Shown one piece after another: positions 8,034 through 16,867 of a stretch of 64,000 bases of DNA. The stretch is taken from the NCBI GenBank assembly GCA_004557825.1, contig SFFL01000007.1, positions 1 to 64,000 of the forward strand, written 5' to 3'. The number at the start of each line of letters is the position of its first letter. The stretch's first letter is position 1. Both the position numbers and the translations under genes were made by a program. Below the pieces are notes generated by a model that was given only the letters and a program-made list of their open reading frames with translations, had not been told where the DNA came from and did not search any database. The stretch is from Bacteroidales bacterium (GTDB lineage: Bacteria > Bacteroidota > Bacteroidia > Bacteroidales > Muribaculaceae).

Positions 8034-10214
8034 ATGACTACAAAACAACAGCTTGTAAAGGCCCTGAAGCAACACTTCGGCTTCGACAAATTCAAAGGCA
8101 ACCAGGAGCAGATAATGACATCGCTCCTTGAGGGGCACGATGTGTTTGTGCTGATGCCTACCGGCGGCGGAAAGTCGCTCTGCTATCAGTTGCCGGCGCT
8201 TATCAGCGAAGGCACCGCCATAGTGATTTCGCCGCTGATAGCCCTGATGAAAAATCAGGTCGACGCTATGCGCAATTTCTCGGCCGACGACGGTGTGGCT
8301 CATTTCCTGAACTCCTCGCTCAACCGGGCTGCCATCGAACAGGTGAAGACCGATGTGCTTTCAGGCAAGACCAAGATGCTGTATGTGGCTCCGGAATCGC
8401 TTACAAAGGAAGATAATATTGAATTTTTAAAAACAGTTCCTATTTCATTCTACGCTGTCGATGAGGCGCACTGCATCTCGGAATGGGGGCACGACTTCCG
8501 CCCGGAGTACCGGCGGATTCGTCCGATTATCAATGAGATACAGCAGCGTCCGGTGATTGCCCTTACCGCTGCCGCCACTCCGAAGGTGCAGCACGACATA
8601 CAGAAGAATCTGGGTATGAACGATGCCGTGGTCTACAAGTCATCGTTCAACCGCCCCAATCTTTTCTATGAGATAAGGCCCAAAACCGCCAACATCGACC
8701 GAGATATCATCAAATATATCAAGGCAAGGGAAGGCAAATCAGGCATAGTTTATTGCCTGAGCCGCAAAAAAGTGGAAGAATTTGCCGAATTTCTGAAGGT
8801 GAACAATATCCGCGCTCTCCCTTATCACGCCGGAATGGATGCCGCCACCCGTTCGGCCAATCAGGATGCGTTCCTGCTTGAGCAGATCGATGTAATTGTG
8901 GCCACCATAGCATTCGGTATGGGTATCGACAAACCCGATGTGCGATATGTGATTCACTACGATATGCCCAAGACCCTTGAGGGGTACTATCAGGAGACCG
9001 GGCGAGCCGGCCGCGATGGCGGTGAGGGTTCGTGTGTGGCCTTCTACTCTGCAAAAGATCTCAAAAAGCTTGAAAAATTTATGCAGGGCAAGCCTCTTGT
9101 GGAGCAGGAAATCGGCAAGCACCTTTTGCAGGAAACAGCCTCGTATGCCGAGTCGTCGGTGTGCAGGCGCAAGACCCTTCTTCATTATTTTGGCGAAACA
9201 TTTGATGAGGATAACTGCGGGAACTGCGACAACTGTGTAAATCCCAAGAAAGAAGTGGATGCTCAAGAAGATTTGTGTGCGGTGATTGAAGCCATCACCG
9301 CTTTGAAAGGTAATTTTAAAGCTGACCATATAATCGACGTGCTCGTAGGACGCGAAACCAACGATGTAAAGACCTATCACCATAATGAACTGGAGTCGTT
9401 TGGCTGCCTGCAGGGCACCGACCGGAAATACCTCAACGCTGTCATCCGTCAGGCTTGCATCGCCGGTTATCTTGACCGCGAAGTGGAGAATTTCGGCCTG
9501 CTCATTGTCACCGACAAGGGCAAGAAATTCGCTGCCAAGCCCACTGCATTCAAGGTAGTGGAGGATAATGATTTCAGCGAAATCGAGGAAGAGGTAGTAG
9601 TTAAGAGCGGAGCTGCCTGCGCCGTCGACCCGGAATTGTACTCGATTCTGAAGGACTTGCGCAAGAAGATAGCGAAGCACCTCAACCTGCCGCCCTATGT
9701 GATTTTCCAGGACCCGTCGCTGGAGGCAATGGCCACCACATATCCCATCACCATCGAAGAGCTTGCCAACATCACCGGTGTAGGCGCCGGTAAGGCAAAG
9801 CGCTATGGCGAGGAATTTGTAAAGGTAATCAAAACCCACGTCGATGAAAACGAAATAGAGCGCCCGGAGGATTTGCGCGTGCGCTCGGTGGCCAACAAGA
9901 GCCGCATTAAGATTTCGATTATCCAGGCTATCGACCGCAAAATCGACCTCGACGAACTTGCCAATTCAAAGTGTATGGATTTCGGCGAACTGCTCGACGA
10001 GATTGAAGCGATCGTTTATTCCGGAACGAAAATCAATATCAATTACTTCATCGACGAGGTAATCGACGACGACCATCAGGAGGATATCTTCGAGTACTTC
10101 AAGGAGGCCGACTCCGACTCACTGTCAGCAGCCATCAAGGAGCTTGGCAATGATTACTCGGAGGAGGAAATCCGCCTGATGCGCATCAAATTCCTTTCAG
10201 AGCTTGGCAATTAA
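8034..10214 (+). CDS. recQ: ATP-dependent DNA helicase RecQ
   Basis: RecQ is a 3'-5' helicase acting in recombination repair and stalled-fork processing. The 726-residue protein contains Walker A TGGGKS at 43-48, the DEAH box at 143-146 followed by CISEWGHDFRPEY, and motif VI QETGRAGRDG. A four-Cys zinc site comes next (one Cys in VCRRKTLLHYF and three in CGNCDNC), then a winged-helix region and an HRDC domain with GVGAGKAKRYG. It is longer than E. coli RecQ (about 610) because of an acidic, helical C-terminal extension of roughly 110 residues, common in Bacteroidetes homologues. It follows clpX by 174 bases of repeat. Confidence 0.96.
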   Translation: MTTKQQLVKALKQHFGFDKFKGNQEQIMTSLLEGHDVFVLMPTGGGKSLCYQLPALISEGTAIVISPLIALMKNQVDAMRNFSADDGVAHFLNSSLNRAAIEQVKTDVLSGKTKMLYVAPESLTKEDNIEFLKTVPISFYAVDEAHCISEWGHDFRPEYRRIRPIINEIQQRPVIALTAAATPKVQHDIQKNLGMNDAVVYKSSFNRPNLFYEIRPKTANIDRDIIKYIKAREGKSGIVYCLSRKKVEEFAEFLKVNNIRALPYHAGMDAATRSANQDAFLLEQIDVIVATIAFGMGIDKPDVRYVIHYDMPKTLEGYYQETGRAGRDGGEGSCVAFYSAKDLKKLEKFMQGKPLVEQEIGKHLLQETASYAESSVCRRKTLLHYFGETFDEDNCGNCDNCVNPKKEVDAQEDLCAVIEAITALKGNFKADHIIDVLVGRETNDVKTYHHNELESFGCLQGTDRKYLNAVIRQACIAGYLDREVENFGLLIVTDKGKKFAAKPTAFKVVEDNDFSEIEEEVVVKSGAACAVDPELYSILKDLRKKIAKHLNLPPYVIFQDPSLEAMATTYPITIEELANITGVGAGKAKRYGEEFVKVIKTHVDENEIERPEDLRVRSVANKSRIKISIIQAIDRKIDLDELANSKCMDFGELLDEIEAIVYSGTKININYFIDEVIDDDHQEDIFEYFKEADSDSLSAAIKELGNDYSEEEIRLMRIKFLSELGN

Positions 10215-10278
10215 TTAAATCGCTATCAATTATCAGCTGCTATCAACTGCTGCAGAATACACTGGTGTTAGGCGCAGT

Positions 10279-10308
10279 GTGCGTTTAAGCGGACGCACCT
10301 TGGGTGCG
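10279..10308 (+). other. Two mutually exclusive short hairpins downstream of recQ
   Basis: GTGCGT at 10279-10284 can pair with ACGCAC at 10293-10298. CGCACC at 10294-10299 can instead pair with GGTGCG at 10303-10308. The shared CGCAC means only one can form at a time. No following gene on this strand would make it a classical attenuator, so it may simply be repeat debris. Confidence 0.35.
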
Positions 10309-10337
10309 ACCCTACGGGTTGATACGTCTGCATACAA

Positions 10338-10382
10338 AAATAAAGAGTGAGCCGCGGCCCGGTAAGGGTCGCGGCTCACTCT
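10338..10382 (-). terminator. Strong terminator of the LRR gene, between convergent genes
   Basis: A 17-bp stem with one G-U type mismatch (10344-10360 against 10366-10382) and a 5-nt loop is followed on the minus strand by TTTATTTTTG. It ends the LRR gene. The hairpin could also help stop recQ, but there is no T tract on the plus side. Confidence 0.85.
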
Positions 10383-10478
10383 CTATTAAGATGAGGCATA
10401 GGGTTATCGCCTCGTGGGTGCGTTGGGTGTCAAATATGTTGAATGTGATGTATTAACCTATTCTGCGTGTTGGGCTTA

Positions 10479-11537
10479 TCAATAGTTCCACTGGCAGGCA
10501 ATCATACCGAGGTTGTTGTCGCCGATAGTGCGAAGGTCGGTAATCATGTTGTAGCGGCAGTTGATGTAGGTAAGAGCCTGGTCGAAGGAAACATCGAGCA
10601 TCTGGAGCTGATTGTTGTTGCAGAGCAGACGCTGCAGGAAGGTCTGATTCGAGAGGGTGAGCTGGGTAAGGTCGTTGTAGGAGCAGTCTACGAAGATCAG
10701 CTGGGGGCACTCATTTACGTTAAGCTGAGTAAGATTGTTGTAGGAGCAAACGAGGTCGAGCATACGGGGGCAGTTGTTAACCTGCAGACGGTCCATATTG
10801 TTATCGGAGCAGAGGAAGGAGCTGAGCGAAGGAAGATTCGATACGATCAGGTTCTTGATTTCGTTGCTGTCGATGTTGAGGTTCTGAAGGTTGGTAAGAC
10901 CTGCGAAGGTAAGAGTGGTGAGCTTGTTGTAGCCGCAGTAGAGGTTCTTAAGAGCAGTACAGTTGGCGACAAAAAGGTTTTCCAGATGGTTGCCCTGGCA
11001 GTTGAGGGTCTTAAGCGTAGCGGAGTTGGAAACGTCGAGGTCAACAAGAAGGTTGTTGGAGATGTTGACAGTTTCTACGAAGGGAAGGGCGGTAACCTCA
11101 AACTGAGTGATGCGGTTCTTGTAGAGTTTGATGTTTACCAGACCTTTGGCACCATCCATATTGACGGTGGAGAGCTTGTTGCGCGAGGCGTTGAGGTCGG
11201 TGAGGGCTGCGCTGTTGGCAACCGAGAGGCCTGTGAGCTTGTTGCGGGAAACGTCGACTGAGGTAAGAGCGGTGAAACCTGCGAGGTTGAGGTCGCCTGC
11301 AAGCTGTTTGTCCTTCCAGTCGATTGCAGTAACATGGCCGTTGGCTACAGTTACGCCGGCCCAGGTAGCGGGCGATTTGAGATCGGTGATGCCGAGAGCG
11401 GCGGCGTTGGTTGCGGCCTTTTCAGCCGGCTGAGACAAGAAAGCGTTAAGCTGTTTGAGTTCGTTCTTGTCGATTTTCTGAGCGAAAACATTCATACAAC
11501 CCAGCATGAGCGTCATCATTAATAGAGCTTTTTTCAT
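10479..11537 (-). CDS. Secreted leucine-rich repeat protein with 21-residue repeats
   Basis: A signal peptide (MKKALLMMTLMLGCMNVFAQ, likely cut after FAQ) is followed by an N-terminal segment and then about twelve repeats of exactly 21 residues from residue 90 to the C-terminus. The consensus is LxxLxCxxNxLxxLxVxxxxx, with Cys or Ser/Val at the variable inner position. Repeats of 21-22 residues of this form resemble internalin-type LRRs more than the 23-residue BspA type. Such proteins generally bind other proteins or glycans at the surface. There is no C-terminal sorting domain: the protein ends inside the last repeat with ACQWNY. It is transcribed alone and ends at a strong terminator. Partner unknown. 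Confidence 0.85.
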   Translation of the reverse strand: MKKALLMMTLMLGCMNVFAQKIDKNELKQLNAFLSQPAEKAATNAAALGITDLKSPATWAGVTVANGHVTAIDWKDKQLAGDLNLAGFTALTSVDVSRNKLTGLSVANSAALTDLNASRNKLSTVNMDGAKGLVNIKLYKNRITQFEVTALPFVETVNISNNLLVDLDVSNSATLKTLNCQGNHLENLFVANCTALKNLYCGYNKLTTLTFAGLTNLQNLNIDSNEIKNLIVSNLPSLSSFLCSDNNMDRLQVNNCPRMLDLVCSYNNLTQLNVNECPQLIFVDCSYNDLTQLTLSNQTFLQRLLCNNNQLQMLDVSFDQALTYINCRYNMITDLRTIGDNNLGMIACQWNY

Positions 11538-11983
11538 ATCTAAATAGTTGTTAGTGAATATTGACGATTTAATGTCTTGATGTTTTATACCTTAATAACA
11601 TTCGGTATTAAACAAAGTTGAAACGGAGTGAAATATTTTTGTGTTAATTTTTTTCTTAATAAAAAAGTTGCTAAGTTTTGCGGCGTCTGTCCGTGACCGG
11701 CTCTCGCGGCTTACCGAAGAAATCGGTCGCGGCGCAGATGCCGAAAACGAAACAACCTAAACCTAAAAACTTAACAACTCTATAAGGTATGCGGCCTTGC
11801 GGGGCTTTCCCTGTGTAGGTCGGATAAGTTCTTCCTTTCGGGACGTTCGCTTATATAACAACAGCGGGTGCGGAATTGTTGGGATGCCGGGAAATTTTTG
11901 CTAACTTTGTGGTGCGGTTATTATATATAGGTGCAATAATTTCAGTGCTTCCGTATAATAGCGCATAGAATAAAACAGACGAT
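11538..11983. other. Long intergenic region between divergent LRR gene and mutL
   Basis: This 446-base region is AT-rich at 11560-11680 (upstream of the minus-strand LRR gene, with an imperfect -7-like box at 11613-11620 on the minus strand) and GC-richer at 11690-11850. Apart from the mutL promoter I see no open frame, repeat or RNA-like fold that I can support. Confidence 0.5.
11879..11909 (+). promoter_or_regulatory. Bacteroidetes-type promoter of mutL
   Basis: TTG at 11879-11881, 20 bases, then TAACTTTG at 11902-11909. The mutL ATG follows 75 bases later. Confidence 0.7.
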
Positions 11984-13954
11984 ATGAGCGACGTTATACA
12001 GCTTCTTCCCGATTCAGTGGCCAATCAGATTGCTGCAGGCGAGGTGATTCAGCGCCCCGCGTCGGTGATCAAAGAGCTTGTGGAAAATTCAATTGATGCA
12101 GGTGCCACGCAGGTAAAAATTTTCCTGCGCGATGCCGGCAAGACTCTTATCCAGGTGGTCGACGACGGATGCGGAATGTCTGATACTGACGCCCGACTGG
12201 CTTTCGAGCGCCACGCTACATCGAAAATACGTCAGGCTTCCGATCTGTTTGAGCTGCATACGATGGGCTTCCGCGGTGAGGCGCTCCCCTCCATTGCCGC
12301 CGTGGCTCAGATCGACCTCTTCACTATGAAGCACGATGCCACGCTCGGTACGCATCTGGAGCTGGCAGCCTCAAAGTTTGTGTCGCAGGTGCCCGAGGCG
12401 TGTGCTCCCGGTAGCAACCTCTCGGTGAAGAATCTGTTTTTCAACTTCCCTGCCCGCCGCAAATTCTTGAAAAAGGATGCGGTGGAGCTGAGCCATATCC
12501 TGCATGAATTTGAACGCCTGGCGCTGGTGAACCCTGGTGTGGAGTTTGAACTCTGGCATAACGATGTCACCCTCCATCAGCTTCTCCCCGGCTCTTTGCG
12601 GATGCGCATCTCCGGGCTGTTTGGCCGCGCAATCGACAAGCAGCTCATACCGGTGGAAACGGAGACCCCGCTGGTGAAAATCTCCGGTTTCATAAGTCTG
12701 CCCGAGCACGCTCGCAAACGCAATGCGCTTCAATATTTCTTTGTGAACGGGCGTAATATGGTTCACCCGTATTTCCGCAAGGCGGTGCTGAGCTGCTATG
12801 AGCAATTGATTTCCAGCGACCATCAGCCCAACTTTTTCATTAACTTCGAGGTGGAGCCCCAGACGATTGATGTGAACATTCATCCCACCAAGTCGGAAAT
12901 CAAGTTTGAGAATGAGCAAGCCATCTGGCAAATTCTTTCCGCAGCTGTGAGGGAAGCGCTGGGCAAATTCAACGCATCACCCGCGCTCGATTTCAGCGAT
13001 GATGCGCCGGAGATACCGGTATTTAATCCTGATGCCGGGGCAGCTCCCGAGCTGAACATCGATGTAGACTATAATCCGTTTGCTCCCACAAAGCGCTCGA
13101 GTGAAGCGCATACGGAGGATGGTGGCGCTTCCGTGCAGACTGCTGCGCCGTCGCGGCTCAACAGCGGATACTCCGGTTCTTCCCGCAAATCGTCGCTCGA
13201 TAACTGGGAGAAACTTTATGCCGATTTCAAAAGCGCCACCGCACCCGAGACCGGAGTGCCAGGTGCCGACACTGCAGCGCCGACGCCCGAAAGCTTCCTG
13301 ACCGACGAAACCGACCTTCCCGCGTCGATTGAGGCCAGCGCGCTAAATGCTATCCCGGGGATGGATATCAGCTGGCAGAATGTCGGAGGTGTGCTGCAGT
13401 TGGCCAACCGTTTCCTGGTGACGGCCGGAGTGAACAGCCTGATTGTGATTGACCGGCACCGCGCACATGTGAAGGTGCTCTATGAGCGTTTCCTGAAGGA
13501 AACAGAGCAATCGGTGGGAAAGTCGCAGCAGGTGATGTTCGGACAGGTAGTGGAACTTACCCCGGAGCAGCGTGCCGTGCTCGATTCTGTGAATGATGAG
13601 GTCAGGGCGCTTGGCTATGAGTTTTCGTTGGAGAAAGCCGATGGGGAAGGGATGTTTCAGTGCGAAATTTCCGGAGTGCCTGCAATCCTTGGCAATGCCG
13701 ACCCTGCGCAGTCGCTTCTGAAAATAATTGACGATGCAGCATCTGAGACGGGAAATTCCCGTGAGTCGATCCACCGGCGCCTCGCCTTATCGTTGGCTCA
13801 GTCGGCGGCTATTCGTGCCAATGAAGTACAGCTGCCGGCCGAAGCCGAAAGGCTGCTGGCCGACCTGTTTTCGCTGCCCGACCCCACATATTCTCCTGAA
13901 GGCTCTACTATCATCTGCCAGATTCCTCTCTCCGAGATAGCGCGCCGATTCTGA
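11984..13954 (+). CDS. mutL: DNA mismatch repair protein MutL
   Basis: MutL couples MutS mismatch recognition to strand removal. The 656-residue protein has the GHKL ATPase motifs at its N-terminus (ELVENSIDAGA, DDGCGM, TMGFRGEALPSIA) and a transducer domain with VNGRN. A Pro/Ser/Ala-rich linker spans about residues 345-455, and a C-terminal dimerisation domain follows. The endonuclease motif DQHAx2Ex4E of most MutLs reads DRHRAHV here (residues 490-496), so its Ala and first Glu are missing and nicking activity is doubtful. The gene stands alone with its own promoter. Confidence 0.95.
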   Translation: MSDVIQLLPDSVANQIAAGEVIQRPASVIKELVENSIDAGATQVKIFLRDAGKTLIQVVDDGCGMSDTDARLAFERHATSKIRQASDLFELHTMGFRGEALPSIAAVAQIDLFTMKHDATLGTHLELAASKFVSQVPEACAPGSNLSVKNLFFNFPARRKFLKKDAVELSHILHEFERLALVNPGVEFELWHNDVTLHQLLPGSLRMRISGLFGRAIDKQLIPVETETPLVKISGFISLPEHARKRNALQYFFVNGRNMVHPYFRKAVLSCYEQLISSDHQPNFFINFEVEPQTIDVNIHPTKSEIKFENEQAIWQILSAAVREALGKFNASPALDFSDDAPEIPVFNPDAGAAPELNIDVDYNPFAPTKRSSEAHTEDGGASVQTAAPSRLNSGYSGSSRKSSLDNWEKLYADFKSATAPETGVPGADTAAPTPESFLTDETDLPASIEASALNAIPGMDISWQNVGGVLQLANRFLVTAGVNSLIVIDRHRAHVKVLYERFLKETEQSVGKSQQVMFGQVVELTPEQRAVLDSVNDEVRALGYEFSLEKADGEGMFQCEISGVPAILGNADPAQSLLKIIDDAASETGNSRESIHRRLALSLAQSAAIRANEVQLPAEAERLLADLFSLPDPTYSPEGSTIICQIPLSEIARRF

Positions 13955-14033
13955 TTTTCCGGCGCTATCCATGCGAACATTAGCCCTAAAAGTGCACAAA
14001 CGCGTGAGAGCGTAGTGTAAACGTAGTGCTCAA

Positions 14034-14065
14034 TTTGCTGTAATAGTTCGGCTGATTTAATTTTG
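14034..14065 (+). promoter_or_regulatory. Bacteroidetes-type promoter of the GH43/LRR gene
   Basis: TTTG at 14034-14037, 20 bases, then TAATTTTG at 14058-14065. Transcription would start about 50 bases before the chosen ATG at 14122. Confidence 0.7.
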
Positions 14066-14121
14066 CAGCGCAATTTTATCTATGTGAATTGCATTGCATT
14101 TCTTTACCGTACTATCCTGCT

Positions 14122-16857
14122 ATGAAAAGAATCATTCCGTTTCTTACTCTCCTCACCTGCGCTTCAGTTGCGTCGGCAGTCACGCCGCAATGGGTCCTTC
14201 CTGTGGCATCAGCTGAATTTGACTCGGGCAATCTGCACTACCGTGTGGTGGACAGCGACGAGAATCTTGTGGAGGTAAAATCGTGCCTCGACAAGGGCGC
14301 TGTGGGAGCAAAGCTCACTATCCCGGAAAGCGTGAGCCATGGCGGTGTGAGCTATACGGTGAGCGAAATTGGAGCTGGATGCTTCGACGGATGTTCCGTA
14401 CTTAAAGAGCTGTTTTTGCCTCAGGGGCTTACCTATATAGGAGAATATGCTTTTCGCGGGTGTAAGCTTGAGACGATTGTTTTGGCCGGTGCCACTCCTC
14501 CGGAGTATATATTCGATGACCCTACTTACAGTCGCCCGCTGAGCCAGATGGTGCTAAGAGACCCCTTTGTATATGCCGACCGCAAGACACACCATTATTA
14601 TACATATATGCCCCGGTGGGTCAACGGCACTCCCGGTATTGAACCGTACAAGAGCCGCGACCTACGCAACTGGAAGAGTTGCGACTGGGGCTGGCTCCCT
14701 TCTGCCGGATTCTTGGGCAACGAGGGCAACTGGGCACCGGATATGTATGTATATGATGGCAAGTATTATATCTTCGATACTTTCGGACGCGTGAAAGATA
14801 CGTCGGATTTAAGTCATTGGAACCTTTCAAATTTTGAGATAAAGGCCGGGTGCACGCTTTTCAGAAGCGATGATAGCCCGGAAAGCAATTTCCATGAGAC
14901 TCTACCGGCAGGGCAGCTGAACTATACGCCAAGCGATATGATGTGTATCGACGGCAGCCTGTATGTCGATACCGACGGCCAGCCCTGGATGATATATTCG
15001 GGTGAGCTGACGCAATATTACGACGGCCGCATTTACGCTCAGAAATTCAATAAAGAACTAACGGCGCTTGAAGGAGAGCCGGTTCTGCTTTTCTCCTCGT
15101 CGGCAGGGAATTGGGTGCGCTCATCGAGTGTAATCGACGGCCATAACACCTATATCGCGGATGGTCCTTGCGTATATCGCGACGAGCAGACCGGATATCT
15201 GATACTGACGTGGAGCGCTCACTCATCCACGGTATATGCCGTGGGGCAGGCAATATCTAAGAGCGGTAAAATTACCGGACCGTGGGAACAGACCTCTGAG
15301 CAGCTTAACCGCGACAATGGCGGCCACAGCAATCTGTTCTATGATTTTTCAGGGCGATTGATGATGTCGTATCATACGACCGACGGCGGCACTGCGCAGG
15401 AACATATGGCACTGCGGGGAATTGAACTGAAGGAAGGAATGTTGCAGCCGATTACCGACAGCAGTTACAAGGTAGAGGACGGAGCTGCCAATCCGGCGTT
15501 TGATGCCGATGTGATGACGAGTGCCAAGGTGTATGTGCCGGCGCAATGTGCCGCCGCATACAAAAACACCGGTTGGGATAATTTCGCCATCGAAGAGGAA
15601 TGCTATGATTTCGCCCGGGGGCTGTTCGGCTACAAGATTATGGGAGATTCGTATGTAATGCTGCAGCTTGCTCACGGAGTCACGACAAGCGACTTGCCTC
15701 AGGAACTGGTGCTTCCCGATGAGGTGACATACAATGGAAAGACCTACTATGTATCGCATCTCGCTGCCAATGTTTTCCAGAACGCTACGAATATCACCTC
15801 GGTTACTACAGGCTCGCATCTGCAATATATTCAGGGTGCAGTGTTTGAAAACTGTACGTCGCTAAGCACGGTAAGGCTCAATGAAGGGCTGGTATGGATT
15901 GGCGGCTGGGCATTTAAAGGGTGCACGGCGTTGAAGGAAATCAATATTCCTTCAACAGTGACGGTGATGCTTAACGAATGCTTCGCAAATGATGCAGCGC
16001 TGACATCGGTTGAAATCCCGGCCGGAGTGCAGAGTCTCGGCGTAAGTGCGTTTGTGAATTGCAAGATGCTGAGCGATGTCAAATTCCACGAAGGTTTGGA
16101 GACGATAGGCGACTGGGCTTTCTCCGGCTGTGTGGCACTTACATCAATTACTCTGCCGGAAACGCTCAAGACCTTAGGTGCCGGTGCTTTCCAGGAGTGC
16201 AAGATTACTGCGCTGAAGCTACCTGATTCGCTCACCGCTATGGGCAGCTATTGCTTCAAGTTTGCAAATATCGCCACGCTTGAATTTGGTAACGGTCTGA
16301 CTGCCATCCCGGAAGCCTGCTTCGCCTGGAGTGTGAACAACCTTACATCGCTTACTCTTCCTTCGAGCATAACAGGCGCTATCGGGCAATGGGCATTCCA
16401 GGGATTAGGATGTGCCGCACCGAACAGAGCACCCGGAAATCGTGCTGCGGGCGAACGCGAATTTGTCGTGAATTTAGGTTCCCCGTCCTCGATTGGTACT
16501 GAAGCGTTCGGCGAATCCGCTGCATTCACCAAAGTGATAGTGGGCGCCGATACGCCCCCAGCAACCGGTACAAATGTGTTCACTCATGCCACTTTGAATG
16601 GTGCTACGCTTGTTGTCCCTGAGGGAACTGTCAGCAGCTATAAGGCTGCCGATACCTGGAAAGAATTTGCCAGCGTGATTGATATTATTGCAAGTGGCAT
16701 CGAGAACGTTGACGCCGATGGAGGTGAAAATACTGATTCTCCTTTATGCGCCCCGGTCTATAATCTTCAGGGCATACGTGTGGCTGACACGCCCGATGAG
16801 GTGATTGTCCCCGGCCTGTATATTTGCGGCGGCAAGAAAGTGATGCTCCGCAAGTGA
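14122..16857 (+). CDS. Secreted GH43-type glycosidase nested within BspA leucine-rich repeats
   Basis: The chosen ATG gives a 911-residue protein with signal peptide MKRIIPFLTLLTCASVASA; an in-frame ATG 33 bases upstream would spoil it. Residues 70-127 are BspA-type LRRs ending in the start of a cap (LAGATPPEY). A five-blade GH43-like domain then occupies about 140-445, and the cap resumes at 459-490 (VYVPAQCAAAYK, GWDNF). A second LRR set runs from 540 to 850 with its own complete cap (VGADTPP to WKEF). The last 35 residues (PVYNLQGIRV, GLYICGGKKVM) are a Bacteroidales C-terminal module that may serve export or sorting. GH43 candidates are Asp147 (RDPF, base) and Asp277 (IDGSL, pKa modulator). 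Asp347 (ADGP) stands where the general-acid Glu is usual. The substrate is probably a pentose-containing glycan, by family only. Confidence 0.88.
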   Translation: MKRIIPFLTLLTCASVASAVTPQWVLPVASAEFDSGNLHYRVVDSDENLVEVKSCLDKGAVGAKLTIPESVSHGGVSYTVSEIGAGCFDGCSVLKELFLPQGLTYIGEYAFRGCKLETIVLAGATPPEYIFDDPTYSRPLSQMVLRDPFVYADRKTHHYYTYMPRWVNGTPGIEPYKSRDLRNWKSCDWGWLPSAGFLGNEGNWAPDMYVYDGKYYIFDTFGRVKDTSDLSHWNLSNFEIKAGCTLFRSDDSPESNFHETLPAGQLNYTPSDMMCIDGSLYVDTDGQPWMIYSGELTQYYDGRIYAQKFNKELTALEGEPVLLFSSSAGNWVRSSSVIDGHNTYIADGPCVYRDEQTGYLILTWSAHSSTVYAVGQAISKSGKITGPWEQTSEQLNRDNGGHSNLFYDFSGRLMMSYHTTDGGTAQEHMALRGIELKEGMLQPITDSSYKVEDGAANPAFDADVMTSAKVYVPAQCAAAYKNTGWDNFAIEEECYDFARGLFGYKIMGDSYVMLQLAHGVTTSDLPQELVLPDEVTYNGKTYYVSHLAANVFQNATNITSVTTGSHLQYIQGAVFENCTSLSTVRLNEGLVWIGGWAFKGCTALKEINIPSTVTVMLNECFANDAALTSVEIPAGVQSLGVSAFVNCKMLSDVKFHEGLETIGDWAFSGCVALTSITLPETLKTLGAGAFQECKITALKLPDSLTAMGSYCFKFANIATLEFGNGLTAIPEACFAWSVNNLTSLTLPSSITGAIGQWAFQGLGCAAPNRAPGNRAAGEREFVVNLGSPSSIGTEAFGESAAFTKVIVGADTPPATGTNVFTHATLNGATLVVPEGTVSSYKAADTWKEFASVIDIIASGIENVDADGGENTDSPLCAPVYNLQGIRVADTPDEVIVPGLYICGGKKVMLRK

Positions 16858-16867
16858 CTGTGATGGG

